Shown here piece after piece: positions 53,928-63,981 of a stretch of 64,000 bases of DNA. A program made the translations under genes and the position numbers. The notes under the pieces were generated by a model. That model was given only the letters and a program-made list of their open reading frames with translations, was not told the DNA's origin and made no database searches. The DNA lies in contig NZ_JADEWI010000008.1 of NCBI RefSeq assembly GCF_015207705.1, positions 62,001-126,000 on the forward strand, read 5' to 3'. Positions within the stretch are counted from its first letter, which is position 1. Every line of letters starts with the position of its first letter. The stretch is from Nostoc sp. LEGE 06077 (GTDB lineage: Bacteria; Cyanobacteriota; Cyanobacteriia; Cyanobacteriales; Nostocaceae).

Positions 53928-55052
53928 TCAGACAGAGATTGCAGTCTGGGACTGTCTAACATCTCCTACGCCTAGAGTCGAACTCCCGACTCTTTGAATA
54001 TTCAAGCTGGCGTTTCCATCTCGGTCATTTTTAGATTGACATGAAGGACATCGCCAACGTCTAATTGACAAATCTAAGTTTTCTAAAATATGCCCACAGC
54101 TAGAACAGGTTTTGGTTGATGGATACAACTGATCTACAAACACCACCTGTTTGCGCTTCTTTTTGGCGACCCATTCTAAGATTTGTAGAAATTCACCAAA
54201 AGCCAAGTCCGATATTTTCCTACCCCAAAGTCGTTGCATTCCTTTAAGGTTTAAGGTTTCAAAACACAGCACATCAAACCTGTCTGTTAACTTATGAGCT
54301 AGTTTCCAAAACCAATCACGACGACGGTTAGAAATATCCTCGTACTTGCGTACTAAATTCTTTCTAGCTCGTTCTCTATTAGATGAGCCTTTAAGTTTTT
54401 TGGAATGCTGTCTACTGGCTTTTTTAATAGCGTTGAGGGATTTCTGAAAAAATTGGGGAGACTCAATTTTAGTGCTGTCTGAGCAAGTAAGAAATGTACG
54501 CAAACCAAAGTCAAAACCAGCGATTTTACCCGTCTTAACTTCAACTTCTGACTTGCTACCTTCATCAACAACTACAACCATAAACAATTCACCCAATGGT
54601 GTACGTTTTATGGTTAAAGTTTTGACATTTCCCTCTATCTCTCTAGACTTCCAAAACTGATAAACTTTGTTCCCAATCTTTACCCTATTCCCACCCAAAA
54701 ACTTATAACCTGCCTGTTTTAGGGTGAATGACTTGTACTTTTTAACTTTTTTAAATCCTGGCGGTCTAACTCCTTTCTTATTATGTTTAAAAAATAATTG
54801 GTAGGACTTCTCAATGCGTTGGCAAATATCTTGTACTGCTTGAGAACCTACCGTCTGCCAATAAGGGTTACGTTTCCGCAGTTTGGCAATATGAGCCTGA
54901 AGTTTTGCACAATTTAAATGTTTGCCCCACATCCGGTAGTAGCGTTTGTGCAGAGCAATACAATGGTTGTAGATTAACCCACTCGCATTAATCATGCGTT
55001 TGAGGAATCTATTTCTTTTGTGTTGGTACAATTTAAACTTCAAGGTTTTCAT
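53928..55052 (-). CDS. tnpB: TnpB RNA-guided endonuclease of an IS605-type element
   Basis: 374 aa. Helix-turn-helix-like N terminus (KLYQHKRNRFLKRMINASGLIYN). The RuvC site is in three parts: GFDFGLRTF (Asp near 187), CFETLNLKGM (Glu near 275) and NDRDGNASLNI (Asp near 352). A zinc ribbon CSSCG...CPSC lies between the last two. All catalytic residues are present, so it may be active. The guide (omega) RNA would come from its 3' end and the hairpin at 53899-53917. It is divergent from the broken tnpA. Confidence 0.92.
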   Translation of the reverse strand: MKTLKFKLYQHKRNRFLKRMINASGLIYNHCIALHKRYYRMWGKHLNCAKLQAHIAKLRKRNPYWQTVGSQAVQDICQRIEKSYQLFFKHNKKGVRPPGFKKVKKYKSFTLKQAGYKFLGGNRVKIGNKVYQFWKSREIEGNVKTLTIKRTPLGELFMVVVVDEGSKSEVEVKTGKIAGFDFGLRTFLTCSDSTKIESPQFFQKSLNAIKKASRQHSKKLKGSSNRERARKNLVRKYEDISNRRRDWFWKLAHKLTDRFDVLCFETLNLKGMQRLWGRKISDLAFGEFLQILEWVAKKKRKQVVFVDQLYPSTKTCSSCGHILENLDLSIRRWRCPSCQSKNDRDGNASLNIQRVGSSTLGVGDVRQSQTAISV

Positions 55053-55099
55053 TTGATTATAATATCATGGTTGTGTAGATAGTCACTATTCATCTATAG

Positions 55100-55501
55100 A
55101 TGAAAACCACATACAAGCATTACAATCACTCAATAGGTTTAGCCACTGTTCACCTAGTCTGCATACCATGTAGGCGTAGAAGAGTTTTTGCTAATAATGA
55201 AAAATTAAAATTACGGTGTATTGAGATATTTAAGTCGGTTGCTAATGATAAAAAATGGATCATCAAAGCACTATAAATTGCCCCCGACCATATTCACTTA
55301 TTGATTGAGTATGATCCGCATCACTCAATATCTCAAGTAGTGAAAGCATTTAGAGTTAGGTCATCAAGATATTTACGACAAGAGTTTCCAGAATTGATGA
55401 GATTACCCAGTTTGTGGACTCATTCATATATGTTCGATACTACAGGAAAAGTCAGCACTCAGAAAGTCTTGGAGTATATAAATGACCCACATCACGGATG
55501 A
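55100..55501 (+). pseudogene. tnpA: tnpA (IS200-type Y1 transposase) with an in-frame TAA
   Basis: From ATG 55100 the frame gives MKTTYKHYNHSIGLATVHLVCIPCRRRRVF to codon 58, which is TAA (55274-55276). It then continues in the same frame with the HUH motif APDHIHLLIEYDPHH, RVRSSRYLRQEFPEL and the Tyr region LEYINDPHHG, ending at 55501. One point change (probably GAA to TAA) disables it. The element cannot move alone but could be mobilised in trans. Confidence 0.88.
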
Positions 55502-55660
55502 ATAAATTCAGGAAAGTTCGCTTATATCCCCCGCATAAATGACCGGGGCTTTACGCATCACGACTCGTAAAAACCAGTTAATTTCTGCTAGGTGTTAACT
55601 ATTTTCAACTACCCAACTTGGCAGAGCTAGCTTTACCCAAAGCTAGCCTAGCAAGCAGCG

Positions 55661-56008
55661 TCAACCAGCAAGGCTTTCAATTAAATGCCAATGACGGCAC
55701 TTTTCAATCGACTGCTTGACAAATTCAAACATTTGTCGGCAGTAATTATCCAGTTGGAGTGGTAGTTCTTCATTTTTAATGACGATACTCATCCGGGATT
55801 CTGTTTCAGTAGCACTTGATCTGTCAATGAATGCTTCAACCTTGACCAACTTGGAGAACGAAACATTTCCAGGAATCTCACGAGCCAGAATGTAATCGGC
55901 GTTGTAATACTGAATTTCCAAATCGCAGCCTTGGAGAAGTTCTAAAAGTAACGGCTGAAGATTGTCAATAGGAATAGAAATAGTAAATGAACAGGTATAG
56001 CGAGCCAT
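55661..56008 (-). CDS. Hypothetical cyanobacterial protein, 115 aa
   Basis: Family not named. Start ATG 56008 (MARYTCSFTISIPIDNL) is preferred over 56062, which would add an unlikely 18-residue lead. It reads as a beta-alpha domain of about 115 residues (LEIQYYNADYILAREIPGNVSFSKLVKVEAFIDRSS; TESRMSIVIKNEELPL; QMFEFVKQSIEKC), resembling START/SRPBCC-like or similar small ligand folds. That resemblance is weak. Confidence 0.6.
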   Translation of the reverse strand: MARYTCSFTISIPIDNLQPLLLELLQGCDLEIQYYNADYILAREIPGNVSFSKLVKVEAFIDRSSATETESRMSIVIKNEELPLQLDNYCRQMFEFVKQSIEKCRHWHLIESLAG

Positions 56009-56283
56009 AATAGCCCCAAGCATTGCAACACTCCGTCCATCGTATAATACCGAAGCCGCCAAACGCTAATTCGTTACAGATTGATTACATAAAGGTACGG
56101 GAAAATTAGCTCAAGCTAAGTGCTTTCCCTGAATACCCAAGAGAAACACAAGTTGAAAATTTGATAAAAAACTTTAAAATAAGGCCAATTTACCAAATAA
56201 TTGCGATCAATGGATTGACAGAACCTAGATGCAGACAGCAATCCAAAATCCAAAATTGTATAAGGCTGTGGTGGAAGTGAATT

Positions 56284-57204
56284 ATGAAAGTAGCAATTAC
56301 TGGCGCAACAGGATTAGTTGGCAGTCGTTTGGTAGAACGACTCCACAAAGAAGGTCATCAAGTATTGGTGTTAACGCGTAACCCCAACTTTGCTCAAAAG
56401 GTTTTTCCACCCGCAAATTTCCCGAATGTCGAGATTGTTACTTATACCCCAACTACATCTGGTGCTTGGCAAGATGCAATTGCTGGTTGTGAAGCGGTCG
56501 TTAATCTCGCCGGCGAACCTATTGGTGAGGGACGCTGGACAGCGGAACGGAAACAAGAAATCCTCAATAGTCGTCAGCTAGGTACTCAGAAAATAGTTGA
56601 AGCCATAGCCAAAGCCAACCTCAAACCTCAAGTATTAATCAATACTTCGGCGATTGGTTACTACGGTACAAGTGAAACCGCAACCTTTGATGAAGCTAGT
56701 GTCTCCGGTAATGATTTTCTGGCTCAAGTTTGTCAAGCCTGGGAAGCAGAAGCCTCAAAAGTTAAAGAAGCTGGTGTACGACTCGTAATTCTCCGGTTTG
56801 GTATCGTTCTTGGCAATGGTGGTGCCTTAGCCAAAATGATTCCACCTTTCCAACTCTTTGCTGGGGGGCCAATTGGCAGTGGTCGCCAATGGTTCTCTTG
56901 GATTCATATTGACGATTTAGTTAATTTAATTTTGCAAGCTTTGAGCCAGTCAGACATGGAAGGGGTGTATAACGCCACTGCTCCGAGTCCAGTCAGAATG
57001 AATGATCTGAGTCAAACTTTAGGACAAGTATTACATCGTCCTTCTTGGTTACCTGTTCCAGCTTTTGCCATTGAAGCCCTTCTTGGAGATGGAGCGATTG
57101 TGGTGTTAGAAGGTCAACAAGTTTTGCCAAAACGTACCTTAGAATCAGGTTTTGCCTATGAATATCCGAATTTGCTCCCAGCTTTACAGCAAATTTTAAG
57201 ATAA
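56284..57204 (+). CDS. TIGR01777 family NAD(P)-dependent epimerase
   Basis: 306 aa extended SDR: VAITGATGLVGSRLVERL (nucleotide loop), VVNLAGEPIGEGRW, INTSAIGYYG (Ser and Tyr of the active site), RFGIVLGNGGALAKM, and GSGRQWFSWIHIDDLV. It ends with a DUF1731-type tail (HRPSWLPVPAFAIEALLGDGA). Related to YfcH and to cyanobacterial SulA/Slr1223, which affects cell division. The single gene is preceded by a 275-base gap. Confidence 0.9.
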   Translation: MKVAITGATGLVGSRLVERLHKEGHQVLVLTRNPNFAQKVFPPANFPNVEIVTYTPTTSGAWQDAIAGCEAVVNLAGEPIGEGRWTAERKQEILNSRQLGTQKIVEAIAKANLKPQVLINTSAIGYYGTSETATFDEASVSGNDFLAQVCQAWEAEASKVKEAGVRLVILRFGIVLGNGGALAKMIPPFQLFAGGPIGSGRQWFSWIHIDDLVNLILQALSQSDMEGVYNATAPSPVRMNDLSQTLGQVLHRPSWLPVPAFAIEALLGDGAIVVLEGQQVLPKRTLESGFAYEYPNLLPALQQILR

Positions 57205-57256
57205 AAGTCAATAGTTAATAGCCAAAAACTTTGGACTATTGACTATTGACAAATAA

Positions 57257-57499
57257 CTAATCAGCCTGAAATTTGCGAGATACCCAACTGATAATTCCGC
57301 TGAGAATTGCACCCCCCATGAGGATGCCAATCGCTGGGTTAAATACTGGCTGCCAAAGCTTGTGCCATAAATCAAGACCCAAATTTATCCCCGCAGCATC
57401 ACCAAAAACGGCGATCGCAAACCAACCAAAGCCAAATAAAACTAAGAATACATCGGCTACCAAAATCAAGTTCAGCCAATTTAACAATTTATCTTTCAT
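57257..57499 (-). CDS. Small membrane protein, 80 aa
   Basis: Two membrane segments (WLNLILVADVFLVLFGFGWFAIAVFG and NPAIGILMGGAILSGIISWVS) joined by a short loop with Trp/His (LDLWHKLWQPVF). No named family. It looks like the conserved small proteins common beside photosynthetic genes, but no function can be assigned. It is convergent with the epimerase gene. Confidence 0.65.
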   Translation of the reverse strand: MKDKLLNWLNLILVADVFLVLFGFGWFAIAVFGDAAGINLGLDLWHKLWQPVFNPAIGILMGGAILSGIISWVSRKFQAD

Positions 57500-57504
57500 A
57501 TCGA

Positions 57505-57616
57505 GATTGGAGACTAGGGACTAGGGACAGGGGCTAGAGACTAGGAATTAGCTATGAGAACGTGTGTAGTCGGAGGGATGTTATCTCACCTCTAACCTCT
57601 AGCCCCTAGTCTCTAA
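57505..57616. repeat. Inverted repeat element (GGGACTAGGG family)
   Basis: GGAGACTAGGGACTAGGGAC and GGGGCTAGAGACTAGG on the left; CCTCTAGCCCCTAGTCTCTAAC on the right. A MITE-like intergenic repeat between two minus-strand genes. Confidence 0.6.
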
Positions 57617-57619
57617 CAA

Positions 57620-58042
57620 CTATTCTTCAAATAACCACTTCTGGACTTTTAGTAGACTATCCCACTCAGGTTTTCTAGTCAGACCGTCTTCAATACTATT
57701 TTTAATTTCATCGCGCCATTCAGGGTTGACCAAGAATAGCTGTTGTACAGCATCAATGTGTTGACGCAAGCCTTTTTGACCAGTTTCTAGCATTGCTAAA
57801 GCTAGATTGACTCTGGCTTGCGGGTCTTGTGGGCTTAACTTGACTGCTTTCTGTGCGGCTTTATAAGCGGAGTTGCCTTTGTCATCTAACAGATACAACC
57901 ATGCTAAACAAATCCAAGCTGCACTAGTTTTAGGAGCGCGATCGCATACCTCCTTAAACACAGGGATCAACGAATCCACTGCTTCGCCAGCTTTATAGCG
58001 TTCCAAACCTGTATCAAACAGGGATTCAACGGTGTTAGTCAT
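57620..58042 (-). CDS. TPR-repeat protein, 140 aa
   Basis: Two to three TPR units without signal peptide: RYKAGEAVDSLIPVFKEVCDRAPKTSAAWICLAWLYLLDDKGNSAYKAAQKAVKLSPQDPQARVNLALAML, then a helical tail. Cytoplasmic adaptor-like protein, conserved in cyanobacteria. Its ATG lies inside a heptameric tandem repeat (TTAGTCA units). It is upstream of and co-directional with the small membrane protein, and downstream of the A-type Fe-S carrier. Confidence 0.82.
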   Translation of the reverse strand: MTNTVESLFDTGLERYKAGEAVDSLIPVFKEVCDRAPKTSAAWICLAWLYLLDDKGNSAYKAAQKAVKLSPQDPQARVNLALAMLETGQKGLRQHIDAVQQLFLVNPEWRDEIKNSIEDGLTRKPEWDSLLKVQKWLFEE

Positions 58043-58081
58043 TAGTCATTAGTCATTAGTCAATGGTCAATGGTCAATGGT
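58030..58081. repeat. Heptameric tandem repeats (STRR type)
   Basis: Four units of ATTAGTC followed by three units of AATGGTC, exact 7-base period. Short tandemly repeated heptamers are typical of filamentous cyanobacteria. They overlap the start codon of the TPR gene and could change the leader by slippage. Confidence 0.85.
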
Positions 58082-58122
58082 CATGAGTAAATACAAAGGA
58101 CAATTGACAATTGACAATCTTA

Positions 58123-58479
58123 CTACACACCAAATGACTTACCACAACCACAGGTTTGGTTAGCGTTGGGATTAGTGAACTGAAAACCACCGCCAATCAT
58201 CGCATCGCTATAGTCAAGCATTAAGCCATAGAGGTACAGCAAGCTTTTGCGATCGCAAATAATTTGGAAACCATCATAGTCAAAAACTTCATCCTGCGGG
58301 GTGATCTTGCTTGTATCCTCAAAGTCCATCATGTAAGACATCCCGGAGCATCCGCCTTGTCTCACGCCTACCCGCAGGCACAAATCTTGCCCTTGCTTGT
58401 CTTGCAGAAGTTTGACTTGGCGCAAGGCGGTTTCGCTTAACAAAATGCCACGTTGTTGAGGCTGTGTTGCTTGTGTCAT
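58123..58479 (-). CDS. A-type iron-sulfur carrier (IscA/SufA/HesB family)
   Basis: 118 aa. The three ligand cysteines are in place: [14 protein letters not shown] near residue 44 and the C-terminal [12 protein letters not shown]. Length and the [17 protein letters not shown] helix fit A-type carriers that deliver Fe-S clusters to apoproteins. Which member (SufA, IscA, HesB) cannot be told. Single gene; ATG at 58479. Confidence 0.93.
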   Translation of the reverse strand: MTQATQPQQRGILLSETALRQVKLLQDKQGQDLCLRVGVRQGGCSGMSYMMDFEDTSKITPQDEVFDYDGFQIICDRKSLLYLYGLMLDYSDAMIGGGFQFTNPNANQTCGCGKSFGV

Positions 58480-58797
58480 CTTTTATTAACTCCTTAATAA
58501 CTAGTAACCTGATAGAAGCTGATGATTGCGGCTGGGCTAATTGATAGTTTTTGTATATATTTTAGCGACATTAAGGCCAGAAATTGCCAATTGTAAACAC
58601 TCCATCAAAAGCAGCCAAAGCTTTTTATTCTAGAATTGAGAGACTCGGTATATTTAGAGATTCGGTATTTTCAGAATTTAAGCCTTGTTGCAACCTGAGT
58701 CGCAATCCCTCTTCAGTTGCAGCCCGGACAGTCTCCTCCCAGGCTACCCATCCCCAACCATTGACACGCAAATTGCTTCCTTTGATTAACTGACTCT

Positions 58798-60429
58798 ATG
58801 ACAAGTTTTAATCGCTCTACCAGTCGTCGGTTGAATAAATTACCTCAAATTCCTTCTGTATGGGAGGGCGATCGCCGTCCATTATCATCACCAATCCCGC
58901 ATTCAGATTCGTCTGCCAATGGTGATTGCATTCTTTGGGTTGATGGCTCACAAGGTGTTGTCCGTGGGATGGATGTAGTACCCCCCGAAACAGGCCCAGA
59001 AGCAATTGTTCGCACCCTGATGCGTGCAATAGAACATCCTCATAGCCCGGCTAAACCTGCTAGACCGCACAAAATTGTGGTCAGAGACCGAGAAATTCAA
59101 TTCTATCTCCGTGGCGTACTGCAAGATTTGGATATTGTCATTGACTACGCCCCAGAATTACCGTTAATTGATGAATTATTTCGCGGCTTTGCGGAAGTTG
59201 TTGATAGCCAAATCCCAGATTTACCCCCACAGTATGCCCAAGCTTTGCAAGAAAAAGCATTGGCTCTTTGGCAAGCAGCTCCTTGGGAATTTTTAGAAGA
59301 GCAACAAATCTTATCTATAGAAATTAATAAATGGGATGTCGGGACACTTTACGCCTCAGTTATGGGGATGTTGGGAATGGAGTATGGCATTTTGTTTTAT
59401 CGTTCGGAAGAATCACTCCAGCGATTTCGAGCCGCCGTTCTCCAACATGAAGATTCACAAGGGCGCTTAGAGGAAGCTTTTCTCAAGCAAGATTGTCTGT
59501 TTCTCACTTTTGAAAATCTCGATGCTGATGACGAAGATGAGGAGGACATTGACGATTTAGCAGAGATGCCTGTATCAGAAATGTCCCCAACTTTCGGCAC
59601 CATTCACCCGTTAGAAGGACTGCGGTCTGTTTTATATGACGAAGAGGCGCTAGTTGTTTACGTCGCTTTAGAAAGTCTTTGTCGCTTCATTCGTGACCAT
59701 CGTCGGCAGTTACGTGATGAAACTTTTCCCGAACTCAGTCATCGCTATCGAATTTCTCTACCAGAATCAGATACCGCAACGAAGTCAGTATCTGTGACTG
59801 TCGCTTCTATGCCACAATTGGCAGCTGAGTTGGAGGAAATGGCGGGTTTTGGTGTTTCAGAATCAGATATAGAAACACCCGATTTACCCATATTCCGGTC
59901 TTTACGTGATGACTTAATTCCTGAAGATTCTTTTCTCAGTTTGGGCGTGGTGTCTTGGGAGATGTTGGAGTATCTACGTAAAGGCGTGACTTATCATCCA
60001 GCCGGCGAAATTAAACAGGTCGGCGATGGATTACCTGTAATTCTGGTGCAAACTTCCCGCCCCAAAGCCAAAACTGTAATTGAAAGTATCGAAGCGGCTG
60101 GTGGGTTACAAGCAATTTGCTTTAATCCCGGATCTGATCCTTTTGATGGCGATCGCTACGATTTGGGTTTGTTACAAACTCAAAATGGTGAATTGTTCTT
60201 GTTCGGTGAATTTTTAGATGATGATCCCATCCATGTCGAAGCTCGCAAAAAATGGAATCAGCGGTGTAAAAATACCAAAGGTTATTGCGGTTTAATCATT
60301 GCCAAAGGGTTAATGGGATCGGCTCGTGGTAATCCCCAACTGCGCGACATGATGGCTTTGTTTGAGGCGCGATCGCTTTCACCAAAAGATTTAGGTCTTG
60401 GGACTCTGCAACTGATACCGCAGCTGTAA
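58798..60429 (+). CDS. DUF6930-like cyanobacterial protein, 543 aa
   Basis: Large soluble acidic protein without membrane segments. ILWVDGSQGVVRGMDVVPPETGPEAIVRTLMRAIEHP, the basic linker PAKPARPHKIVVRDREIQFYLRGVLQDLDI, an acidic centre (ENLDADDEDEEDIDDLAEMP), and a C-terminal domain (PVILVQTSRPKAKTVIESIEAAGGLQAICF; GYCGLIIAKGLMGSARGNPQLRDM). I assign it to the DUF6930-type cyanobacterial hypotheticals from memory. It is not homologous to any enzyme I recognise. Confidence 0.7.
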   Translation: MTSFNRSTSRRLNKLPQIPSVWEGDRRPLSSPIPHSDSSANGDCILWVDGSQGVVRGMDVVPPETGPEAIVRTLMRAIEHPHSPAKPARPHKIVVRDREIQFYLRGVLQDLDIVIDYAPELPLIDELFRGFAEVVDSQIPDLPPQYAQALQEKALALWQAAPWEFLEEQQILSIEINKWDVGTLYASVMGMLGMEYGILFYRSEESLQRFRAAVLQHEDSQGRLEEAFLKQDCLFLTFENLDADDEDEEDIDDLAEMPVSEMSPTFGTIHPLEGLRSVLYDEEALVVYVALESLCRFIRDHRRQLRDETFPELSHRYRISLPESDTATKSVSVTVASMPQLAAELEEMAGFGVSESDIETPDLPIFRSLRDDLIPEDSFLSLGVVSWEMLEYLRKGVTYHPAGEIKQVGDGLPVILVQTSRPKAKTVIESIEAAGGLQAICFNPGSDPFDGDRYDLGLLQTQNGELFLFGEFLDDDPIHVEARKKWNQRCKNTKGYCGLIIAKGLMGSARGNPQLRDMMALFEARSLSPKDLGLGTLQLIPQL

Positions 60430-62013
60430 TTTCCACAAACACTCGCCAATCACCATAACTACAGTTTTTTGGTGTTCAGATGTACTTCATTGCTCTGAAT
60501 TCAAGGCAGTCTTTTTTGCCTACATCAGGGACAAACAACATCAGTAAGTCGGTGGAAATAAACTTAACGACAGCTTTTGCCGCTTCACTCCCTGAAAAAT
60601 ATATTAAATTCAGGATTTATTTAGCTGACAAGTGAAATAGAAGTATAGGCAAAAGAATTTGCCTTGTTAGGCGATGATAGCAACCAAGAATCATGGCATT
60701 TTTTCCGAAGATTCGTGGTGTTTTTCCCATATCTCCTATACGATTTCACTGTTGGCTTAATTACTTTATACAAAGTTCATGAAGCCTAGATATTCTTTGG
60801 CTTTTCCGTAATTTTTTGACTAAATTATGCCAGTCGCCATAGAGATAATTTTTTCTCCAATTAATTAGGAGAGCAGATCAGCTTTGAACTTTATCCTAAA
60901 AATTTAAAATTATTCTTTTTCTTGATAATTATCAACACCATTTTTCCAGGAAATTACTTAAAACTTTATTTGCTCCGAAATTTCTTTATATTTTTTTTAT
61001 AAACTTTAAAAAACCTAGTACTCAAGTATTAAATGAAGATTATTTAAAGCCTAAAAATCATGGTTATAATAGCCTTAACACTAAAAATCAAGCAAATATT
61101 ACCTTATACGGTGAGTGCTTACTAAATAATTTATTATTTGAATTTACAAGGAGGGCAAATTTGGGTTTGCATTGATTTTTAGACAGACAAATTTATAGTT
61201 TTGTCTAACTTTGTAGTGAAAACTTACTACATTTTTATTCACTCAATAAATAGACGTTTGTCTTAATTAATAAGCTCATTAAGTGAAGACAGTGGTATGT
61301 GCAGAAAAAAGATATTTAAATATTTACGAAAATCTTTGATGATAATTCGTAAATAACCCAAACATCACTGTATTAATAACTTGAGTAGTTACACATAAAA
61401 ATTCCAATTTCACTAATTGAGATAGAGGAACTAATCAATGATGACTTAAACAATCAACATAGATTTATTTGTAGATATCTCTACACCCAATGAGTACCAA
61501 AAAAACAGTCGCTAGATCAAAGTAAATACTTCTAACATGAGAGCGATCGCTTATAGGTGCGTACTATTGGGTAATTACCAGTCAAATATACACACCTTAT
61601 AACCAGTAGACTTATTAGGGTCTCAAGTTGCTCACAAGATTGTCTCTCAAGTAGTGTGCGCTGATCTCATAAAGCAAAAAAGTTGAAATACTTTCTGTAA
61701 ATAAAAATATTGGGAATCTCGATTGAGTGAAACTTAGGTATCTCAAATTAATTTATAGAATTTAATTGTCAGGTTTTCTTGAAAACATCACTAGTACGAT
61801 TGTTACAAGACATGAATGTACACCAATGACTTTTCCTGCCACAATAGTAATCCCGTTATTATTATCTTCTCGGAAAATGATGAATAATTTGACAAAATGA
61901 CGATTTTTTGTGTCTATAGCATTGCTTGTTTCTTGACACAAACTCTGATAATCTTATTCCTCCTTGTATGGAGTCTTTTGTCGTTTTGATGGTGTTAATA
62001 TACAGCAGATAGC
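60430..62013. other. 1.58-kb region without recognisable genes
   Basis: Very AT-rich. No believable coding frame on either strand, no tRNA and no transposase remnant was found. GGAGGGCAAATTTGGG (61150) resembles a ribosome site but no frame follows. It may hold regulatory RNAs or decayed DNA that cannot be read by eye. Confidence 0.5.
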
Positions 62014-62187
62014 ATGATAATGACTAATAAAAAATGGGCCGTTAAACGTATCACTGTGAATTTAGCAACACAGGAAGCAGAGAAACTAGAAAAATATTGT
62101 CAGCAGACAGGTAGACCTGCGACAGATGTAATTCGAGAACTGATTCGAGGATTACCAATATCTGATGACAACAAAGAAGCAAAATAG
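62014..62187 (+). CDS. Small ribbon-helix-helix-type protein, 57 aa
   Basis: ATG 62014 gives MIMTNKKWAVKRITVNLATQEAEKLEKYCQQTGRPATDVIRELIRGLPISDDNKEAK. The beta strand KRITVNLA, then two helices with the turn TGRPATDVIRELIRGL, fit a CopG/RHH DNA-binding fold. An alternative start is ATG 62020. It lies 354 bases upstream of zds on the same strand and could be a local regulator. Confidence 0.7.
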   Translation: MIMTNKKWAVKRITVNLATQEAEKLEKYCQQTGRPATDVIRELIRGLPISDDNKEAK

Positions 62188-62541
62188 ATAGGGAAAATCA
62201 GGAATTATTTCCACAGCGTCGTAGATTGTCGCTGGGATACCTAAAAAATACCTATCATGCTTTTTTCAGTCCACCTTTACTAAATTTTGTGTATCTCAAC
62301 ACAGGCATTTTGAAAGCAGTAAATTTAGTGATCAGGAATCAAATAAAGTAATAAAAGCAATTTTATTACTAGTGGGTTAAAACCCATTGTGCATCTACAT
62401 ACTGGTGGACTCCTGATAAATCTCTGGCAATTAACTTCTCACTCAGCGAGTGTAAAACCTCGCAAATAGGCTTGATGTTAGTAGCAAATTCCGACACCAA
62501 CCCAGTTACAATTTGTAAAGAAACTGAAGAGGTAGGACGGA
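62188..62541. other. 354-base leader of zds
   Basis: No gene supported on the plus strand. The minus-strand frame over 62369-62767 largely covers zds and is a shadow. GAGG (62529-62532) gives the ribosome site for zds. The promoter presumably lies here. Confidence 0.5.
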
Positions 62542-63981
62542 ATGCGCGTTGCAATCGTAGGTGCGGGATTAGCTGGGCTGGCAACCGCTGTAGATTTAGC
62601 TGATGCTGGCTGTGAAGTCCAGATTTTTGAGTCCCGTCCGTTTGTTGGTGGTAAAGTCGGCAGTTGGGTAGATGGCGATGGCAATCATGTAGAAATGGGG
62701 TTGCACGTCTTCTTTGGCTGCTACTACCAATTATTTGACTTAATGGAAAAAGTGGGGGCGTTGTCACATTTACGCCTAAAAGAACACTCCCATACCTTTA
62801 TCAATAAAGGTGGACGCACAGGTGCTTTAGATTTTCGCTTTTTCACAGGTGCGCCTTTTAATGGGTTAAAAGCATTTTTTACTACTTCCCAACTATCATT
62901 ACAAGATAAATTACAAAATGCGATCGCCCTCAGTACCAGCCCCATAGTCCGGGGATTAGTAGACTTCGACGGGGCGATGAAAACCATCCGCAACCTAGAT
63001 AAAATTAGCTTTGCCGATTGGTTTCGTCGTCACGGTGGTAGTGAAGGTAGCATTAAACGGATGTGGAATCCCATCGCTTATGCGTTGGGATTCATTGACT
63101 GCGAAAATATTTCTGCCCGTTGTATGTTGACTATCTTCCAATTTTTCGCCGTCAGAACAGAAGCTTCTGTATTACGGATGTTGGAAGGTTCTCCTGATGG
63201 GTTCCTACACAAACCCATTCTCAAATACTTAGAAGCCAGAGGCACAAAAATTTATACTCGTCGCCAAGTACGAGAAATTCAATTTGCTGAAGATGGCGAA
63301 CAAACCCGCGTTACTGGCATAGTAGTAGCTCAAGGTGATACTACAGAAACCATTACCGCTGATGCCTATGTCTGTGCTTGCGACATTCCCGGAGTTCAGC
63401 GAATTTTACCGCAAGATTGGCGAAAATGGTCAGAATTTGACAACATTTATAAATTAGATGCAGTTCCAGTCGCCACCGTCCAGTTGCGCTTTGATGGTTG
63501 GGTGACAGAACTGCAAGATGCCGAGCAACGTAGACAACTCAACCATGCAGCAGGCATTGATAACTTACTGTACACTGCTGATGCAGACTTTTCTTGTTTT
63601 GCTGACTTAGCGTTAACTAGTCCCAGTGATTACTATCGCCCAGGACAAGGTTCATTGCTGCAACTGGTACTCACACCAGGAGATCCATTTATTAAAGAAA
63701 GTAACGAAGCGATCGCCCAACACGTCCTCAAGCAAGTGCATGAACTCTTCCCCTCATCACGGGAACTGAACATGACTTGGTATGGAGTCGTGAAACTTGC
63801 TCAATCTCTTTATCGAGAAGCGCCAGGAATGGACGTATACCGTCCTAACCAAAAAACTCCAATACCAAACTTCTTCCTAGCAGGTAGTTATACCCAGCAA
63901 GATTATATCGATAGTATGGAAGGTGCGACAATTTCTGGAAGAAGGGCAGCAAAAGCGATTTTAGAGAGTATCAAGCAGTAG
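62542..63981 (+). CDS. zds: Zeta-carotene desaturase (CrtQ/ZDS, plant type)
   Basis: 479 aa flavin desaturase converting zeta-carotene through neurosporene to lycopene. The FAD loop is [66 protein letters not shown] and the C-terminal [27 protein letters not shown] are the plant/cyanobacterial ZDS/PDS signatures. The length is normal. ATG 62542 follows GAGG. No other carotenoid gene is in the window. Confidence 0.95.
   Translation: MRVAIVGAGLAGLATAVDLADAGCEVQIFESRPFVGGKVGSWVDGDGNHVEMGLHVFFGCYYQLFDLMEKVGALSHLRLKEHSHTFINKGGRTGALDFRFFTGAPFNGLKAFFTTSQLSLQDKLQNAIALSTSPIVRGLVDFDGAMKTIRNLDKISFADWFRRHGGSEGSIKRMWNPIAYALGFIDCENISARCMLTIFQFFAVRTEASVLRMLEGSPDGFLHKPILKYLEARGTKIYTRRQVREIQFAEDGEQTRVTGIVVAQGDTTETITADAYVCACDIPGVQRILPQDWRKWSEFDNIYKLDAVPVATVQLRFDGWVTELQDAEQRRQLNHAAGIDNLLYTADADFSCFADLALTSPSDYYRPGQGSLLQLVLTPGDPFIKESNEAIAQHVLKQVHELFPSSRELNMTWYGVVKLAQSLYREAPGMDVYRPNQKTPIPNFFLAGSYTQQDYIDSMEGATISGRRAAKAILESIKQ

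Larger units (their letters stand above)
53893..55560. mobile_element. IS200/IS605-family element with divergent tnpA and tnpB
   Basis: About 1.67 kb. A subterminal hairpin CCCCGTTTT-G-AAAACGGGG (53899-53917) lies at the tnpB-3' side. A second hairpin-like sequence (CCCC...CGGGG, about 55530-55551) lies beyond tnpA. There are no inverted terminal repeats or target duplication, as expected. tnpB (minus) is intact and tnpA (plus) carries an internal stop. Exact ends are uncertain. Confidence 0.8.

Noticed and set aside
62369-62767. 132-codon minus-strand frame at the start of zds
   Set aside because: It overlaps the strongly supported zds gene and is a shadow.
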